Shown: positions 1 through 9,175 of the stretch, one piece after another | Layout: every line of letters starts with the position of its first letter | How positions within the stretch are numbered: position 1 is the first letter of the stretch | Translations under genes and position numbers: made by a program | Notes under the pieces: model-generated | Seen by the model: only the letters and a program-made list of their open reading frames with translations | Databases searched by the model: none | Told to the model about the DNA's origin: nothing | Assembly: GCA_937965665.1 (NCBI GenBank) | Contig: CALCJE010000019.1 | Location: 1-31,909, forward strand | DNA: 31,909 nucleotides | DNA from: an uncultured Bacteroidales bacterium | GTDB lineage: Bacteria > Bacteroidota > Bacteroidia > Bacteroidales > UBA4417 | Direction of reading: 5' to 3'

Positions 1-302
1 ATGTTCTGAAAGGTCACACCTCAATTATGATCGCAGAACAGGGAAATGTTCCTGCCAAGCTGATCAAAGAATTCAGGAAAACATCTGATAAACCTAAACT
101 CAAAGGCGCTTACGTTGAAGAAATGGCCTTTGTTGGAGATAATCAACTGGATGCCCTCATCGCAATCAAGACTAAAAACGAACTTATTGCTGATGTTATT
201 CTGGCACTCAATTCACCTGCACGCAATGTTATTTCGGCACTGCAATCCGGTGGTCAAAAATTATCAGGTGTCATCAAGACCTTGTCCGAACGTCCTGCTT
301 AA
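1..302 (+). CDS. rplJ: 50S ribosomal protein L10, 3' part (5' end cut by window)
   Basis: The open frame enters at the left edge (first full codon at base 3) and ends at TAA 300-302, giving about 100 residues of a protein that is normally about 170 long, so roughly the first 70 residues lie outside the window. The visible segment carries the L10 pattern of a Lys-Gly turn, a hydrophobic strand, NVPAKLIKEF and a following LKGAYVEE stretch, and ends in the helical region that in this family holds the L7/L12 dimers. L10 anchors the ribosomal stalk to 23S rRNA and recruits translation factors through L7/L12. It lies 63 bases upstream of rplL, the standard rplJ-rplL order. In many bacteria L10 autoregulates the operon from the leader, which is not in view. 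The internal ATG at 27 is not the start. Confidence 0.95.
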   Translation, partial: VLKGHTSIMIAEQGNVPAKLIKEFRKTSDKPKLKGAYVEEMAFVGDNQLDALIAIKTKNELIADVILALNSPARNVISALQSGGQKLSGVIKTLSERPA

Positions 303-365
303 TTACAGGCCCGAGAACAAAAAGAATTAATCAATAATTGTAAAACACTAAAAAAAACAAATAAA

Positions 366-740
366 ATGGCAGACTTGAAAGCTTTCGCTGAACAGTTAGT
401 TAATCTGACAGTAAAAGAAGTAAATGAGCTTGCTCAGATACTTAAAAACGAATACGGTATTGAACCAGCAGCAGCAGCTCCAGTAATGATGGCAGCAGCC
501 GGTGGCGATGCACCTGTAGTTGAAGAACAAACCTCATTCAATGTTATCCTGAAGAGCGCTGGCCAGGCTAAACTGGCAGTTGTTAAACTTGTAAAAGAGT
601 TAACCAGCCTTGGTCTGAAGGAAGCTAAAGATTTAGTTGATGCTGCTCCAAAACCTTTGAAAGAAGGTGTTACCAAGGACGAAGCAAACGCCCTGAAACA
701 ACAGCTCGAAGAAGCAGGTGCAGAAGTTGAGATAAAGTAA
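366..740 (+). CDS. rplL: 50S ribosomal protein L7/L12
   Basis: This 124-residue protein has the normal L7/L12 length and layout: an N-terminal helical dimerisation domain (about 1-33), an Ala-rich flexible hinge (about 35-52), and a C-terminal factor-binding domain (about 54-124) containing VVKLVKELTSLGLKEAKDLV and the ending GAEVEIK. It is the multicopy stalk protein that recruits EF-Tu, EF-G, IF2 and RF3 to the ribosome. The ATG is preceded by a very A-rich run and no Shine-Dalgarno motif, which is typical for ribosomal protein genes in this phylum. It follows rplJ by 63 bases and is followed by two hairpins before rpoB, which could let L7/L12 be made in excess of RNA polymerase subunits. 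Confidence 0.98.
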   Translation: MADLKAFAEQLVNLTVKEVNELAQILKNEYGIEPAAAAPVMMAAAGGDAPVVEEQTSFNVILKSAGQAKLAVVKLVKELTSLGLKEAKDLVDAAPKPLKEGVTKDEANALKQQLEEAGAEVEIK

Positions 741-766
741 CTATTGCTATTTAGACTACAATTACC

Positions 767-814
767 AAACTGACTGCTTATTCCTGCTCTACGCACGAAT
801 AGGTAGTCAGTTTT
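767..814 (+). terminator. Hairpin with T-tract between rplL and rpoB (probable attenuator)
   Basis: A 17-bp stem pairs 767-783 (AAACTGACTGCTTATTC) with 797-813 (GAATAGGTAGTCAGTTT) around a 13-base loop, with a short T-run ending at 814. Two positions pair only as G-U in RNA on the + strand, which suggests the RNA strand matters. Its site, between a ribosomal protein gene and rpoB, matches the partial terminator or RNase III processing region known at this junction in E. coli. It is probably leaky, since rpoB has no clear promoter of its own here. Confidence 0.6.
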
Positions 815-816
815 CT

Positions 817-836
817 TCCCGATTTTCATATCGGGA
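817..836 (+). other. Second short hairpin in the rplL-rpoB gap
   Basis: A 7-bp stem (TCCCGAT 817-823 with ATCGGGA 830-836) and 6-base loop sit three bases after the T-tract of the larger hairpin. It has no T-tract directly after it. It may protect the 3' or 5' end of a processed transcript, or act with the first hairpin. Confidence 0.4.
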
Positions 837-879
837 TTAATTGTTTAAAAATACTTTGTTTCTTTTAATCTAAAATTTC

Positions 880-3800
880 ATGGCTTTGGCTTCACAAAAA
901 ACTGAACGGTTTAGCTTCGGGACCTCAAAAATAAAATCAGAGTATCCTGATTTCCTCGAAGTTCAAATAAAGTCTTTCCAGGACTTCTTTCAACTGGAGA
1001 CAAATCCTGACAATCGTGTAAATGAAGGCCTTTTCAAGGTTTTCTCGGAAAACTTCCCGATTACCGATGCCAGGAATAATTTTGTTCTCGAGTTCCTTGA
1101 TTATTTTATTGATCCACCCCGCTATTCCATAGAGGAGTGCATCGAAAGAGGACTTACCTACAGCGTTCCTCTTAAAGCAAAATTAAAACTTTTTTGCACC
1201 GACCCCGAACACGAAGATTTCGAAACCATCATTCAGGACGTGTACCTGGGAATGATCCCATACATGACTCCTAAAGGCACATTTGTTGTTAATGGCGCCG
1301 AACGTGTGGTTGTTTCACAGTTGCATCGTTCGCCCGGTGTATTTTTCGGTACCAGCTTTCATACCAATGGCCAGCAATTATTCTCAGCCAGGATTATCCC
1401 TTTTAAAGGCTCCTGGATGGAATTTACCACTGACATAAACCACGTGATGTATGCGTACATCGACCGTAAGAAAAAATTACCCGTAACTACTCTTTTACGG
1501 GCTATCGGTTTTGAAAGTGACAAAGATATTCTCGAAATCTTTAACCTAGCTGAAGAAATTAAAGTAAGCAAAGCCGGCCTGAAAAAATACGTAGGCCGTA
1601 AACTTGCTGCAAGGGTTCTTCGTACCTGGATCGAAGATTTCGGTGATGAGGATACAGGTGAAGTTGTTTCGATCGAACGTACTGATGTAATCATTGACCG
1701 CGAAACCATTCTGGATAATAATCATATTGACCTGATTGTTGATTCCGGCGCCAAGTCAATATTGCTTCACCGCGACGATATCAACTCGCAGGATTATTCC
1801 ATCATTTTTAATACCCTGCAAAAAGATACCGCCAACAGCTCGAAAGAAGCCGTTGAATATATATACAGGCAGTTACGCAACGCCGAACCACCCGACGAAG
1901 AAACCGCACGCGGCATTATTGAGAAATTGTTTTTCTCCGATAAACGCTACGACCTGGGTGATGTTGGACGTTACAGGATTAACAAAAAACTGTCGCTCGA
2001 TATCCCTCTCGAAACAAAGGTACTTACCAAAGAAGACCTTATTTCGATCATCAAATATTTGATCGGCCTTATCAACTCACGCACTGAGGTCGATGATATT
2101 GACCACCTCAGCAACCGTCGTGTACGCACCGTTGGCGAACAGTTATACAACCAGTTCGGTGTTGGTTTGGCCCGTATGGCCCGTACCATCAGGGAACGTA
2201 TGAATGTACGCGATAACGAGGTGTTTACTCCAATGGACCTGATTAACGCTAAAACTTTATCGAGCGTTATCAATTCGTTTTTTGGAACAAACCAGTTGTC
2301 GCAGTTTATGGACCAGACAAACCCGCTGAGTGAAATTGCTCACAAACGCAGGGTTTCAGCTTTGGGACCAGGTGGTCTTTCACGCGAAAGAGCCGGTTTC
2401 GAGGTGCGCGACGTTCACTATACACACTACGGACGTCTTTGTACCATCGAAACTCCTGAAGGTCCAAACATCGGACTTATTTCTTCGCTTTGCGTTTTCG
2501 CAAAAATCAATAAACTCGGGTTTATCGAAACACCTTACAAGGCAGTTACCAGTGGTAAAGTCGACCTTGTTGAAACCATGTACCTGAGTGCCGAGGAAGA
2601 AGAAAATAAAATTATTGCCCAGGCAACTACTCCTATGGATGAGGATGGTAATATCCGCGACGAAAAAGTAAAAGTTCGTTACCTGGCCGACTATCCTTTG
2701 ATTGAAAAGGAGAAGGTTGACCTTGTGGATATTGCCCCGAACCAGATTGCCTCCATTGCCGCTTCGCTTATTCCGTTCCTTGAACATGACGACGCAAACC
2801 GTGCCCTCATGGGATCGAACATGATGCGCCAGGCCGTTCCGCTTCTCAATCCCGAAAGGCCGATTGTAGGTACCGGTATCGAAGCCAGGGTTGCACAGGA
2901 TTCGCGTGTGCTGATCAATGCCGAAGGAGATGGTATTGTTGAATATGTGGATTCAGTTCAGATTGTAATCCGCTATGCCCGCCTTGAAGAAGAGCGCCTG
3001 GTAAGTTTCGACGATGATATTAAAGTATATAACCTGACCAAGTTTGCACGTACCAACCAGAATACCTGTATCAACCTGCGACCCATTGTTCGTAAGGGAG
3101 ATAAAGTTAAAAAAGGACAGGTACTCTGCGAAGGTTATGCCACACAAGCCGGTGAACTTGCACTGGGACGCAACCTGATGGTAGCGTTCATGCCGTGGAA
3201 AGGTTACAACTTTGAGGATGCTATTGTAATTTCCGAACGTGTTGTAAAAGAGGATATCTTCACTTCACTGCACATCGAAGAATTTACCCTCGAGGTACGT
3301 GATACCAAACGTGGTGTTGAAGAACTTACCAATGATATTCCCAATGTTAGCCAGGAAGCAACCAAGGATCTCGACGAAAGCGGCTTGATTCGTATTGGTG
3401 CCGAAGTTAACGAAGGTGATATTTTAATCGGTAAAATTACCCCGAAAGGTGAAAGTGATCCTACACCGGAAGAAAAACTGCTTCGTGCCATTTTCGGCGA
3501 CAAAGCCGGCGATGTTAAGGATGCTTCGCTTAAAGCACCACCTTCGATGAAGGGTGTAGTTATTGACAAAAAACTTTTCTCAAGGGTTGTTAAGGATAAA
3601 AAACTGAAAGCCAAGGAAAAAGATTTTGTTAAGGAACTCGATGACGAATTTGCAAAAAGCACTTCGGACCTCAAACAAAAGCTTGTTGACAAACTTACTG
3701 TACTGGTAAGTGGCAAAACCTCGCAGGGGGTTTACAACAACTTCAAAAATGAGATGGTTCCCAAAAAGGTGAAATTCACCCAGAAAATGTTAATGGGTAT

Positions 3801-4689
3801 CGATTTCATTAACGTGAACCCGAACAAATGGACTACAGATAAAGATGTAAATGAGCTCATCAAACAGCTGATAAACAACTATATCATTAAATACAAAGAA
3901 ATTCTGGGTGTTTACAACCGGAAGAAATTTGTAGCTACCGTTGGTGATGAATTGCCAAATGGTATCGTTCAGATGGCAAAGGTTTATGTAGCCAAAAAAC
4001 GGAAACTGAAAGTAGGGGATAAAATGGCGGGTCGCCACGGGAACAAGGGTATTGTAGCACGTATAGTACGTGAAGAAGATATGCCTTTCCTCGAAGACGG
4101 AACACCGGTTGATATCGTTCTGAACCCGCTGGGTGTACCCTCGCGTATGAACCTCGGACAGATTTACGAAACTGTTCTCGGTTGGGCCGGAGCAAAAATG
4201 GGCGTTCATTTTGCAACACCTATTTTCGACGGAGGTACAAACGAACAAATCAATACCCTCATGGAAAAGGCAGGCTTGCCCGAAAATGGCAAAGTTTACC
4301 TTTACGATGGCGGAACCGGCGAACGATTCGATCAGACAGCAACCGTTGGTTATATCTATATGCTGAAACTTCACCATATGGTTGACGATAAGATGCACGC
4401 CCGTTCAATTGGTCCATATTCGCTCATTACGCAGCAGCCATTAGGAGGTAAAGCCCAGTTCGGAGGTCAGCGTTTCGGTGAAATGGAAGTTTGGGCACTG
4501 GAAGCTTTCGGTGCTGCAAATATCCTGCAGGAAGTTCTCACTGTTAAATCCGACGATGTTGTCGGAAGGGCAAAAGCTTATGAAGCTATTGTTAAAGGTG
4601 AAAACATGCCGATACCGGGTATCCCCGAATCATTCAATGTACTTGTTCACGAGCTCAGGGGCTTAGGTCTCAACGTAAGCTTCGAATAG
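880..4689 (+). CDS. rpoB: DNA-directed RNA polymerase subunit beta
   Basis: The 1269-residue product is full length for a Bacteroidota beta subunit. The rifampicin pocket is clear: FFGTNQLSQFMDQTNPLSE at about 467-485, followed by HKRRVSALGPGG, with Q475, D478, H488 and S493 at the positions of E. coli Q513, D516, H526 and S531, all the sensitive residues. The IETPEGPNIGLI motif follows. Near the C terminus is MAGRHGNKGIVARI (about 1049-1062), a core element of the beta subunit close to the active site. Residues about 905-1010 form a Lys-rich stretch that I read as a lineage-specific insertion. The start at 880 gives the family-like opening with KTERFSFG; there is no Shine-Dalgarno sequence. 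It is transcribed with rplJL and rpoC and forms the catalytic core of RNA polymerase with beta', alpha and omega. Confidence 0.99.
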   Translation: MALASQKTERFSFGTSKIKSEYPDFLEVQIKSFQDFFQLETNPDNRVNEGLFKVFSENFPITDARNNFVLEFLDYFIDPPRYSIEECIERGLTYSVPLKAKLKLFCTDPEHEDFETIIQDVYLGMIPYMTPKGTFVVNGAERVVVSQLHRSPGVFFGTSFHTNGQQLFSARIIPFKGSWMEFTTDINHVMYAYIDRKKKLPVTTLLRAIGFESDKDILEIFNLAEEIKVSKAGLKKYVGRKLAARVLRTWIEDFGDEDTGEVVSIERTDVIIDRETILDNNHIDLIVDSGAKSILLHRDDINSQDYSIIFNTLQKDTANSSKEAVEYIYRQLRNAEPPDEETARGIIEKLFFSDKRYDLGDVGRYRINKKLSLDIPLETKVLTKEDLISIIKYLIGLINSRTEVDDIDHLSNRRVRTVGEQLYNQFGVGLARMARTIRERMNVRDNEVFTPMDLINAKTLSSVINSFFGTNQLSQFMDQTNPLSEIAHKRRVSALGPGGLSRERAGFEVRDVHYTHYGRLCTIETPEGPNIGLISSLCVFAKINKLGFIETPYKAVTSGKVDLVETMYLSAEEEENKIIAQATTPMDEDGNIRDEKVKVRYLADYPLIEKEKVDLVDIAPNQIASIAASLIPFLEHDDANRALMGSNMMRQAVPLLNPERPIVGTGIEARVAQDSRVLINAEGDGIVEYVDSVQIVIRYARLEEERLVSFDDDIKVYNLTKFARTNQNTCINLRPIVRKGDKVKKGQVLCEGYATQAGELALGRNLMVAFMPWKGYNFEDAIVISERVVKEDIFTSLHIEEFTLEVRDTKRGVEELTNDIPNVSQEATKDLDESGLIRIGAEVNEGDILIGKITPKGESDPTPEEKLLRAIFGDKAGDVKDASLKAPPSMKGVVIDKKLFSRVVKDKKLKAKEKDFVKELDDEFAKSTSDLKQKLVDKLTVLVSGKTSQGVYNNFKNEMVPKKVKFTQKMLMGIDFINVNPNKWTTDKDVNELIKQLINNYIIKYKEILGVYNRKKFVATVGDELPNGIVQMAKVYVAKKRKLKVGDKMAGRHGNKGIVARIVREEDMPFLEDGTPVDIVLNPLGVPSRMNLGQIYETVLGWAGAKMGVHFATPIFDGGTNEQINTLMEKAGLPENGKVYLYDGGTGERFDQTATVGYIYMLKLHHMVDDKMHARSIGPYSLITQQPLGGKAQFGGQRFGEMEVWALEAFGAANILQEVLTVKSDDVVGRAKAYEAIVKGENMPIPGIPESFNVLVHELRGLGLNVSFE

Positions 4690-4702
4690 ATAACCTAAAG
4701 CC

Positions 4703-4738
4703 GCAAAGCATCATGTTGCTGAAACATGATGCTTTTGC
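4703..4738 (+). other. Hairpin between rpoB and rpoC
   Basis: A stem of about 15 bp with one bulged T pairs 4703-4717 with 4723-4738 around the loop GCTGA. The outer AAAG/CTTT bases can extend it. The following sequence is only moderately T-rich, so full termination is unlikely. It could be a processing or stability element within the rpoBC message. Confidence 0.5.
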
Positions 4739-4798
4739 AGGCCTTTATTTATCTGGTGTGAAACAAAAGCAAATTAATCGTTAATCCTTTCTTGATAT

Positions 4799-7700
4799 AT
4801 GGCTTTCAGAAAAGAAAATACAGCCGCTAACAAATTTTCCAGAATCAGGATAAGCCTTGCTTCTCCCGAATCAATCCTGGAAAGGTCGAGCGGTGAAGTA
4901 CTTAAACCCGAAACTATCAACTACAGAACATACAAACCTGAAAGGGATGGTTTGTTCTGTGAACGCATTTTTGGACCTGTGAAGGACTGGGAATGTCATT
5001 GCGGTAAATACAAGCGTATCCGTTATAAAGGTATCGTTTGCGACCGTTGCGGTGTTGAAGTAACTGAGAAAAAAGTTCGCCGCGAACGCATGGGACACAT
5101 ACAACTTGTGGTTCCCGTTGCGCATATCTGGTATTTCCGTTCCCTGCCCAATAAAATTGGTGCATTGCTGGGTATACCGTCTAAAAAACTTGATTCAATT
5201 ATCTATTACGAAAGATACGTTGTTATTCAGGCAGGTGTCCTGGCATCGGAAGGTATTAAACCCCTCGATTTTATTACCGAGGAAGAATACTTCGATTACC
5301 TCGATAAATTGCCAAAAGATAACCAGTATCTCGACGACAGCGATCCGAATAAATTTATCGCAAGGATGGGTGCCGATGCATTGGTTGATTTACTCGCCCG
5401 CATCGACCTCGACCAAATGTCGTACGACCTGCGTCATAAAGCCAATACCGAAACATCGCAACAGCGTAAAATGGAAGCGCTCAAACGTCTCCAGGTTTAC
5501 GAATCGTTCCGCGATGCGCAAACCCGTGGCGAAAACAAACCAGAGTGGATGATCGTGAAAGTTGTTCCGGTTATTCCTCCCGAACTTCGCCCGTTGGTGC
5601 CATTGGATGGTGGTCGTTTCGCAACCAGCGATTTAAATGACCTCTACCGCAGGGTTATTATCCGCAACAACCGTTTGAAAAGGCTGATCGAAATTAAGGC
5701 TCCGGATGTGATCATGCGTAACGAAAAACGTATGCTTCAGGAAGCTGTTGATTCACTTTTCGATAATTCACGTAAAGCCAGTTCGGTTAAAACAGAATCG
5801 AACCGCGCCCTGAAATCGTTGAGCGACAGTCTGAAAGGTAAACAAGGACGTTTCCGTCAGAACCTGCTCGGTAAACGTGTTGACTATTCAGGTCGTTCGG
5901 TTATTGTTGTAGGTCCGGAACTGAAACTGCATGAGTGCGGTCTGCCAAAAGATATGGCTTCGGAATTGTTCAAGCCGTTTATTATCCGTAAAATGCTTGA
6001 GCGCGGGATTGTTACAACCGTGAAATCAGCTAAGAAAATAGTTGACCGTAAAGATCCTGTTGTTTGGGAAATTCTCGAAAATATCCTGAAAGGACATCCG
6101 GTTATGCTCAACCGTGCTCCAACACTGCACCGTCTGGGTATTCAGGCTTTCCAGCCGAAACTTATCGAAGGCAAGGCTATACAGCTGCATCCTTTGGTTT
6201 GTACAGCTTTCAACGCCGACTTCGACGGTGACCAGATGGCTGTTCACCTTCCATTAGGAAATGCAGCTATCCTGGAAGCACAGATACTGATGCTTGCCTC
6301 ACATAATATCCTGAATCCTGCTAACGGGGCGCCTATCGCGGTTCCATCGCAGGACATGGTTCTGGGCCTTTATTATATTACCAAAGGCCGTAAATCGGAA
6401 CCGGGTCATATCATGAAAGGCGAAGGCAGAAGCTTCTATTCTCCTGAAGAAGTAATTATTGCTTACAATGAAAAACAGGCTGATTTACATGCCTGGATCA
6501 AAGTAAGAATACCTGTTGAAGAAAATGGTGTTAAAGTTGAAAAACTACTCGAAACCACGGTTGGTCGCGTACTTTTCAACCAGGTTGTTCCTGAAGAATA
6601 TGGTTTCATCAACCAGCTGCTGACTAAAAAATCACTCCGTGATATTATTGGTGACCTGCTGAAGAAAACCGGCACTGCAAAAGCCGCCCGTTTCCTCGAT
6701 GATATCAAGAGCTTAGGGTTTACCATGGCGTTCAAGGGCTGTCTGTCCTTTAACCTGGGTGATGTTCTGGTTCCGAAATTGAAGGAAGAACTTATCAATA
6801 AAGCGAATGCCGAAGTTGAAGAAGTAATGAACAACTACAACATGGGTTTCATTACCAACAACGAGCGTTACAACCAAATCATTGATATCTGGACCCATAC
6901 CAACTCGAACCTTACCAAGAAAGTAATGAGTGACCTGGCCACCGATAACCAGGGCTTCAATCCGGCATATATGATGCTTGATTCAGGCGCCCGTGGATCG
7001 AAGGAACAGATCAGGCAGCTTTCGGGTATGCGCGGACTGATGGCCAAACCTCAGAAATCAGGTGCCACAGGCGGTGAAATTATCGAAAACCCGATTCTTT
7101 CGAACTTAAAAGAAGGTCTTTCGGTACTCGAGTATTTTATCTCAACCCACGGTGCCCGTAAGGGTCTTGCCGATACCGCGCTAAAAACTGCCGACGCTGG
7201 TTACCTTACCCGTCGTTTGGTTGATGTGGCCCAGGATGTAATCATTTCAGAGCCCGATTGCGGTACACTTCGCGGACGTCTTACTTCGGCCCTGAAGAAA
7301 AACGAAGAACTCGTTGAATCATTATACGATCGTATTTTAGGCCGGGTTACCCTTCATGATATTTATCATCCGCATACTGGTGAGCTTATTGCATCAGCCG
7401 GTGATGAACTTACTGAAGAAATCTGTGCTATTATCGAAGATTCACCAATCGAAGCTGTTGAAATTCGTTCCGTACTTACCTGCGAATCGAAACAGGGGGT
7501 TTGCGCAAGATGTTACGGACGTAACCTGGCAACAGGCCGTATGGTTCAGAAAGGTGAGGCTGTAGGTGTTATTGCTGCACAGTCCATCGGTGAGCCTGGT
7601 ACACAGCTTACCCTTCGTACCTTCCACGTGGGTGGTGTTGCCGGTGCTAATATTGCTTCGGCTTCGCGGATCACAGCCAAATACGACGGTGTTATTGAAA

Positions 7701-9082
7701 TTGATGAACTTCGTTCAGTAAATTATACCAACAGCGAAGGACGTACTTACGATATCGTTTTAGGACGTTCGGCTGAAATGAGAATTATGGATCCGGTTAC
7801 CGGTATCATCCTGGCTTCGGGACATATTCCATATGCATCGAACCTTTACTTCGGGCATGGCTCAACTGTGAAAAAGGGCGACCTGATCACAGAATGGGAT
7901 CCATACAACGCGGTTATTCTTTCGGAAGTTGATGGAAGACTTGCTTTCGACAATATCACCGAAGGCGTTACCTTTAAAGTAGAGGCCGACGAACAGACCG
8001 GTTACCAGGAAAAAGTAATCATAGAGTCGCGTGTTAAAGGTAAAAATCCATCCATCAAAATTTACAGTGAAGATGGTGAAGAGTTGAAAAACTACGATTT
8101 ACCTGTTGGATCGCACTTGCAGATTGAAGAAGGCAAAACCATTAAAGCGGGAGATATACTTGTTAAAATTCCTCGCGCTGTTGGTAAAACCGGTGACATC
8201 ACTGGAGGTTTGCCACGTGTAACCGAGTTGTTCGAAGCACGTAATCCTTCCGATCCGGCTGTTGTTTCCGAAATTGACGGTGTTGTTACTTTCGGCAAGA
8301 AACTGAAACGTGGTAACCGCGAAATCATTATCACATCCAAAACAGGTGAAGAACGCAGCTACCTGATCTCTACTTCGAAACAGATACTGGCCCAGGAAAA
8401 CGACTATGTTCGTGCCGGTACCCCGCTTTCGGACGGCGCTATTACTCCTGCCGATATCCTGGCCATTAAGGGACCAATGAAGGTTCAGGAATATATCGTG
8501 AACGAAATACAGGAAGTATACCGTTTGCAGGGTGTAAAAATCAACGATAAACATTATGAGGTGATTGTTCGCCAGATGATGCGTAAAGTTGAAGTTGTCG
8601 ATCCGGGCGATACCAAATTCCTCGAAGGCGAACTTGTTAACAAGATTGACTTCAATGAAGAAAACGACTGGATATTTGGCAAAAAAGTAGTTGAAGATCC
8701 AGGCGACAGCACCACGCTTAAACCAGGTCAGATTGTTAGCGCCCGTAAGCTTCGCGATGAAAATTCGCTGCTGAAACGCCGCGACAAACGCCAGGTTGTT
8801 TCGCGCGATGCTAACTCGGCTACCGCCAAGCAAATCCTGCAAGGGATTACCCGTGCTTCGCTGCAGGTTCGCAGCTGGATTTCGGCCGCTTCGTTCCAGG
8901 AAACTACCAAGGTACTCACACAGGCTTCTATCCAGTCGAAGAGCGATGAACTGCTCGGCTTAAAGGAGAATGTTATTGTAGGGCACCTGATTCCTGCCGG
9001 TACAGGTTTACGTGAATACGAACACCTTATTGTGGGTTCGCGCGAGGAGTACGACCGTATGCTGGCTTCGAAAGCTGAATAA
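4799..9082 (+). CDS. rpoC: DNA-directed RNA polymerase subunit beta'
   Basis: The 1427-residue product is intact. An N-terminal zinc site is formed by C66, C68, C81 and C84. The catalytic NADFDGDQMAVH motif places the three Mg-binding aspartates at D474, D476 and D478. A second zinc site uses C821, C895, C902 and C905, the normal bacterial arrangement. The trigger-loop/bridge-helix region (for example TADAGYLTRRLVDVAQD) and the QSIGEPGTQLTLRTFHVGG motif are present. The start ATG is 109 bases after rpoB, with a hairpin between, so the two are almost certainly co-transcribed. No Shine-Dalgarno sequence is seen. It pairs with beta to make the active centre of RNA polymerase. Confidence 0.99.
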   Translation: MAFRKENTAANKFSRIRISLASPESILERSSGEVLKPETINYRTYKPERDGLFCERIFGPVKDWECHCGKYKRIRYKGIVCDRCGVEVTEKKVRRERMGHIQLVVPVAHIWYFRSLPNKIGALLGIPSKKLDSIIYYERYVVIQAGVLASEGIKPLDFITEEEYFDYLDKLPKDNQYLDDSDPNKFIARMGADALVDLLARIDLDQMSYDLRHKANTETSQQRKMEALKRLQVYESFRDAQTRGENKPEWMIVKVVPVIPPELRPLVPLDGGRFATSDLNDLYRRVIIRNNRLKRLIEIKAPDVIMRNEKRMLQEAVDSLFDNSRKASSVKTESNRALKSLSDSLKGKQGRFRQNLLGKRVDYSGRSVIVVGPELKLHECGLPKDMASELFKPFIIRKMLERGIVTTVKSAKKIVDRKDPVVWEILENILKGHPVMLNRAPTLHRLGIQAFQPKLIEGKAIQLHPLVCTAFNADFDGDQMAVHLPLGNAAILEAQILMLASHNILNPANGAPIAVPSQDMVLGLYYITKGRKSEPGHIMKGEGRSFYSPEEVIIAYNEKQADLHAWIKVRIPVEENGVKVEKLLETTVGRVLFNQVVPEEYGFINQLLTKKSLRDIIGDLLKKTGTAKAARFLDDIKSLGFTMAFKGCLSFNLGDVLVPKLKEELINKANAEVEEVMNNYNMGFITNNERYNQIIDIWTHTNSNLTKKVMSDLATDNQGFNPAYMMLDSGARGSKEQIRQLSGMRGLMAKPQKSGATGGEIIENPILSNLKEGLSVLEYFISTHGARKGLADTALKTADAGYLTRRLVDVAQDVIISEPDCGTLRGRLTSALKKNEELVESLYDRILGRVTLHDIYHPHTGELIASAGDELTEEICAIIEDSPIEAVEIRSVLTCESKQGVCARCYGRNLATGRMVQKGEAVGVIAAQSIGEPGTQLTLRTFHVGGVAGANIASASRITAKYDGVIEIDELRSVNYTNSEGRTYDIVLGRSAEMRIMDPVTGIILASGHIPYASNLYFGHGSTVKKGDLITEWDPYNAVILSEVDGRLAFDNITEGVTFKVEADEQTGYQEKVIIESRVKGKNPSIKIYSEDGEELKNYDLPVGSHLQIEEGKTIKAGDILVKIPRAVGKTGDITGGLPRVTELFEARNPSDPAVVSEIDGVVTFGKKLKRGNREIIITSKTGEERSYLISTSKQILAQENDYVRAGTPLSDGAITPADILAIKGPMKVQEYIVNEIQEVYRLQGVKINDKHYEVIVRQMMRKVEVVDPGDTKFLEGELVNKIDFNEENDWIFGKKVVEDPGDSTTLKPGQIVSARKLRDENSLLKRRDKRQVVSRDANSATAKQILQGITRASLQVRSWISAASFQETTKVLTQASIQSKSDELLGLKENVIVGHLIPAGTGLREYEHLIVGSREEYDRMLASKAE

Positions 9083-9100
9083 TTTCTAACTCAATTTTAT

Positions 9101-9146
9101 ATGGGGAAACTGTATCATTTTTCTTGATCGGTTTCCCCATCTTTTT
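9101..9146 (+). terminator. Terminator after rpoC
   Basis: Perfect 10-bp arms ATGGGGAAAC (9101-9110) and GTTTCCCCAT (9131-9140) are followed by CTTTTT. Inside the 20-base loop, ATCA and TGAT can pair again. This looks like an intrinsic terminator for the rpl-rpoBC message. DUF3467 begins 30 bases later, so either read-through or a separate promoter supplies it. Confidence 0.7.
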
Positions 9147-9175
9147 ATTCCAGAAAATATTAAACTAAAAGCGTT

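Noticed and set aside
434..829. 131-codon frame antisense to rplL
   Set aside because: It lies opposite a certain ribosomal protein gene, is Ser/Ala-rich, and shows no family pattern.
3790..4398. 202-codon - strand frame inside rpoB
   Set aside because: It is antisense to highly conserved rpoB sequence; its length follows from the codon use of the real gene.
8099..8842. 247-codon - strand frame inside rpoC
   Set aside because: It is antisense to the conserved C-terminal part of rpoC and has a Phe/Asn-rich composition typical of a shadow frame.
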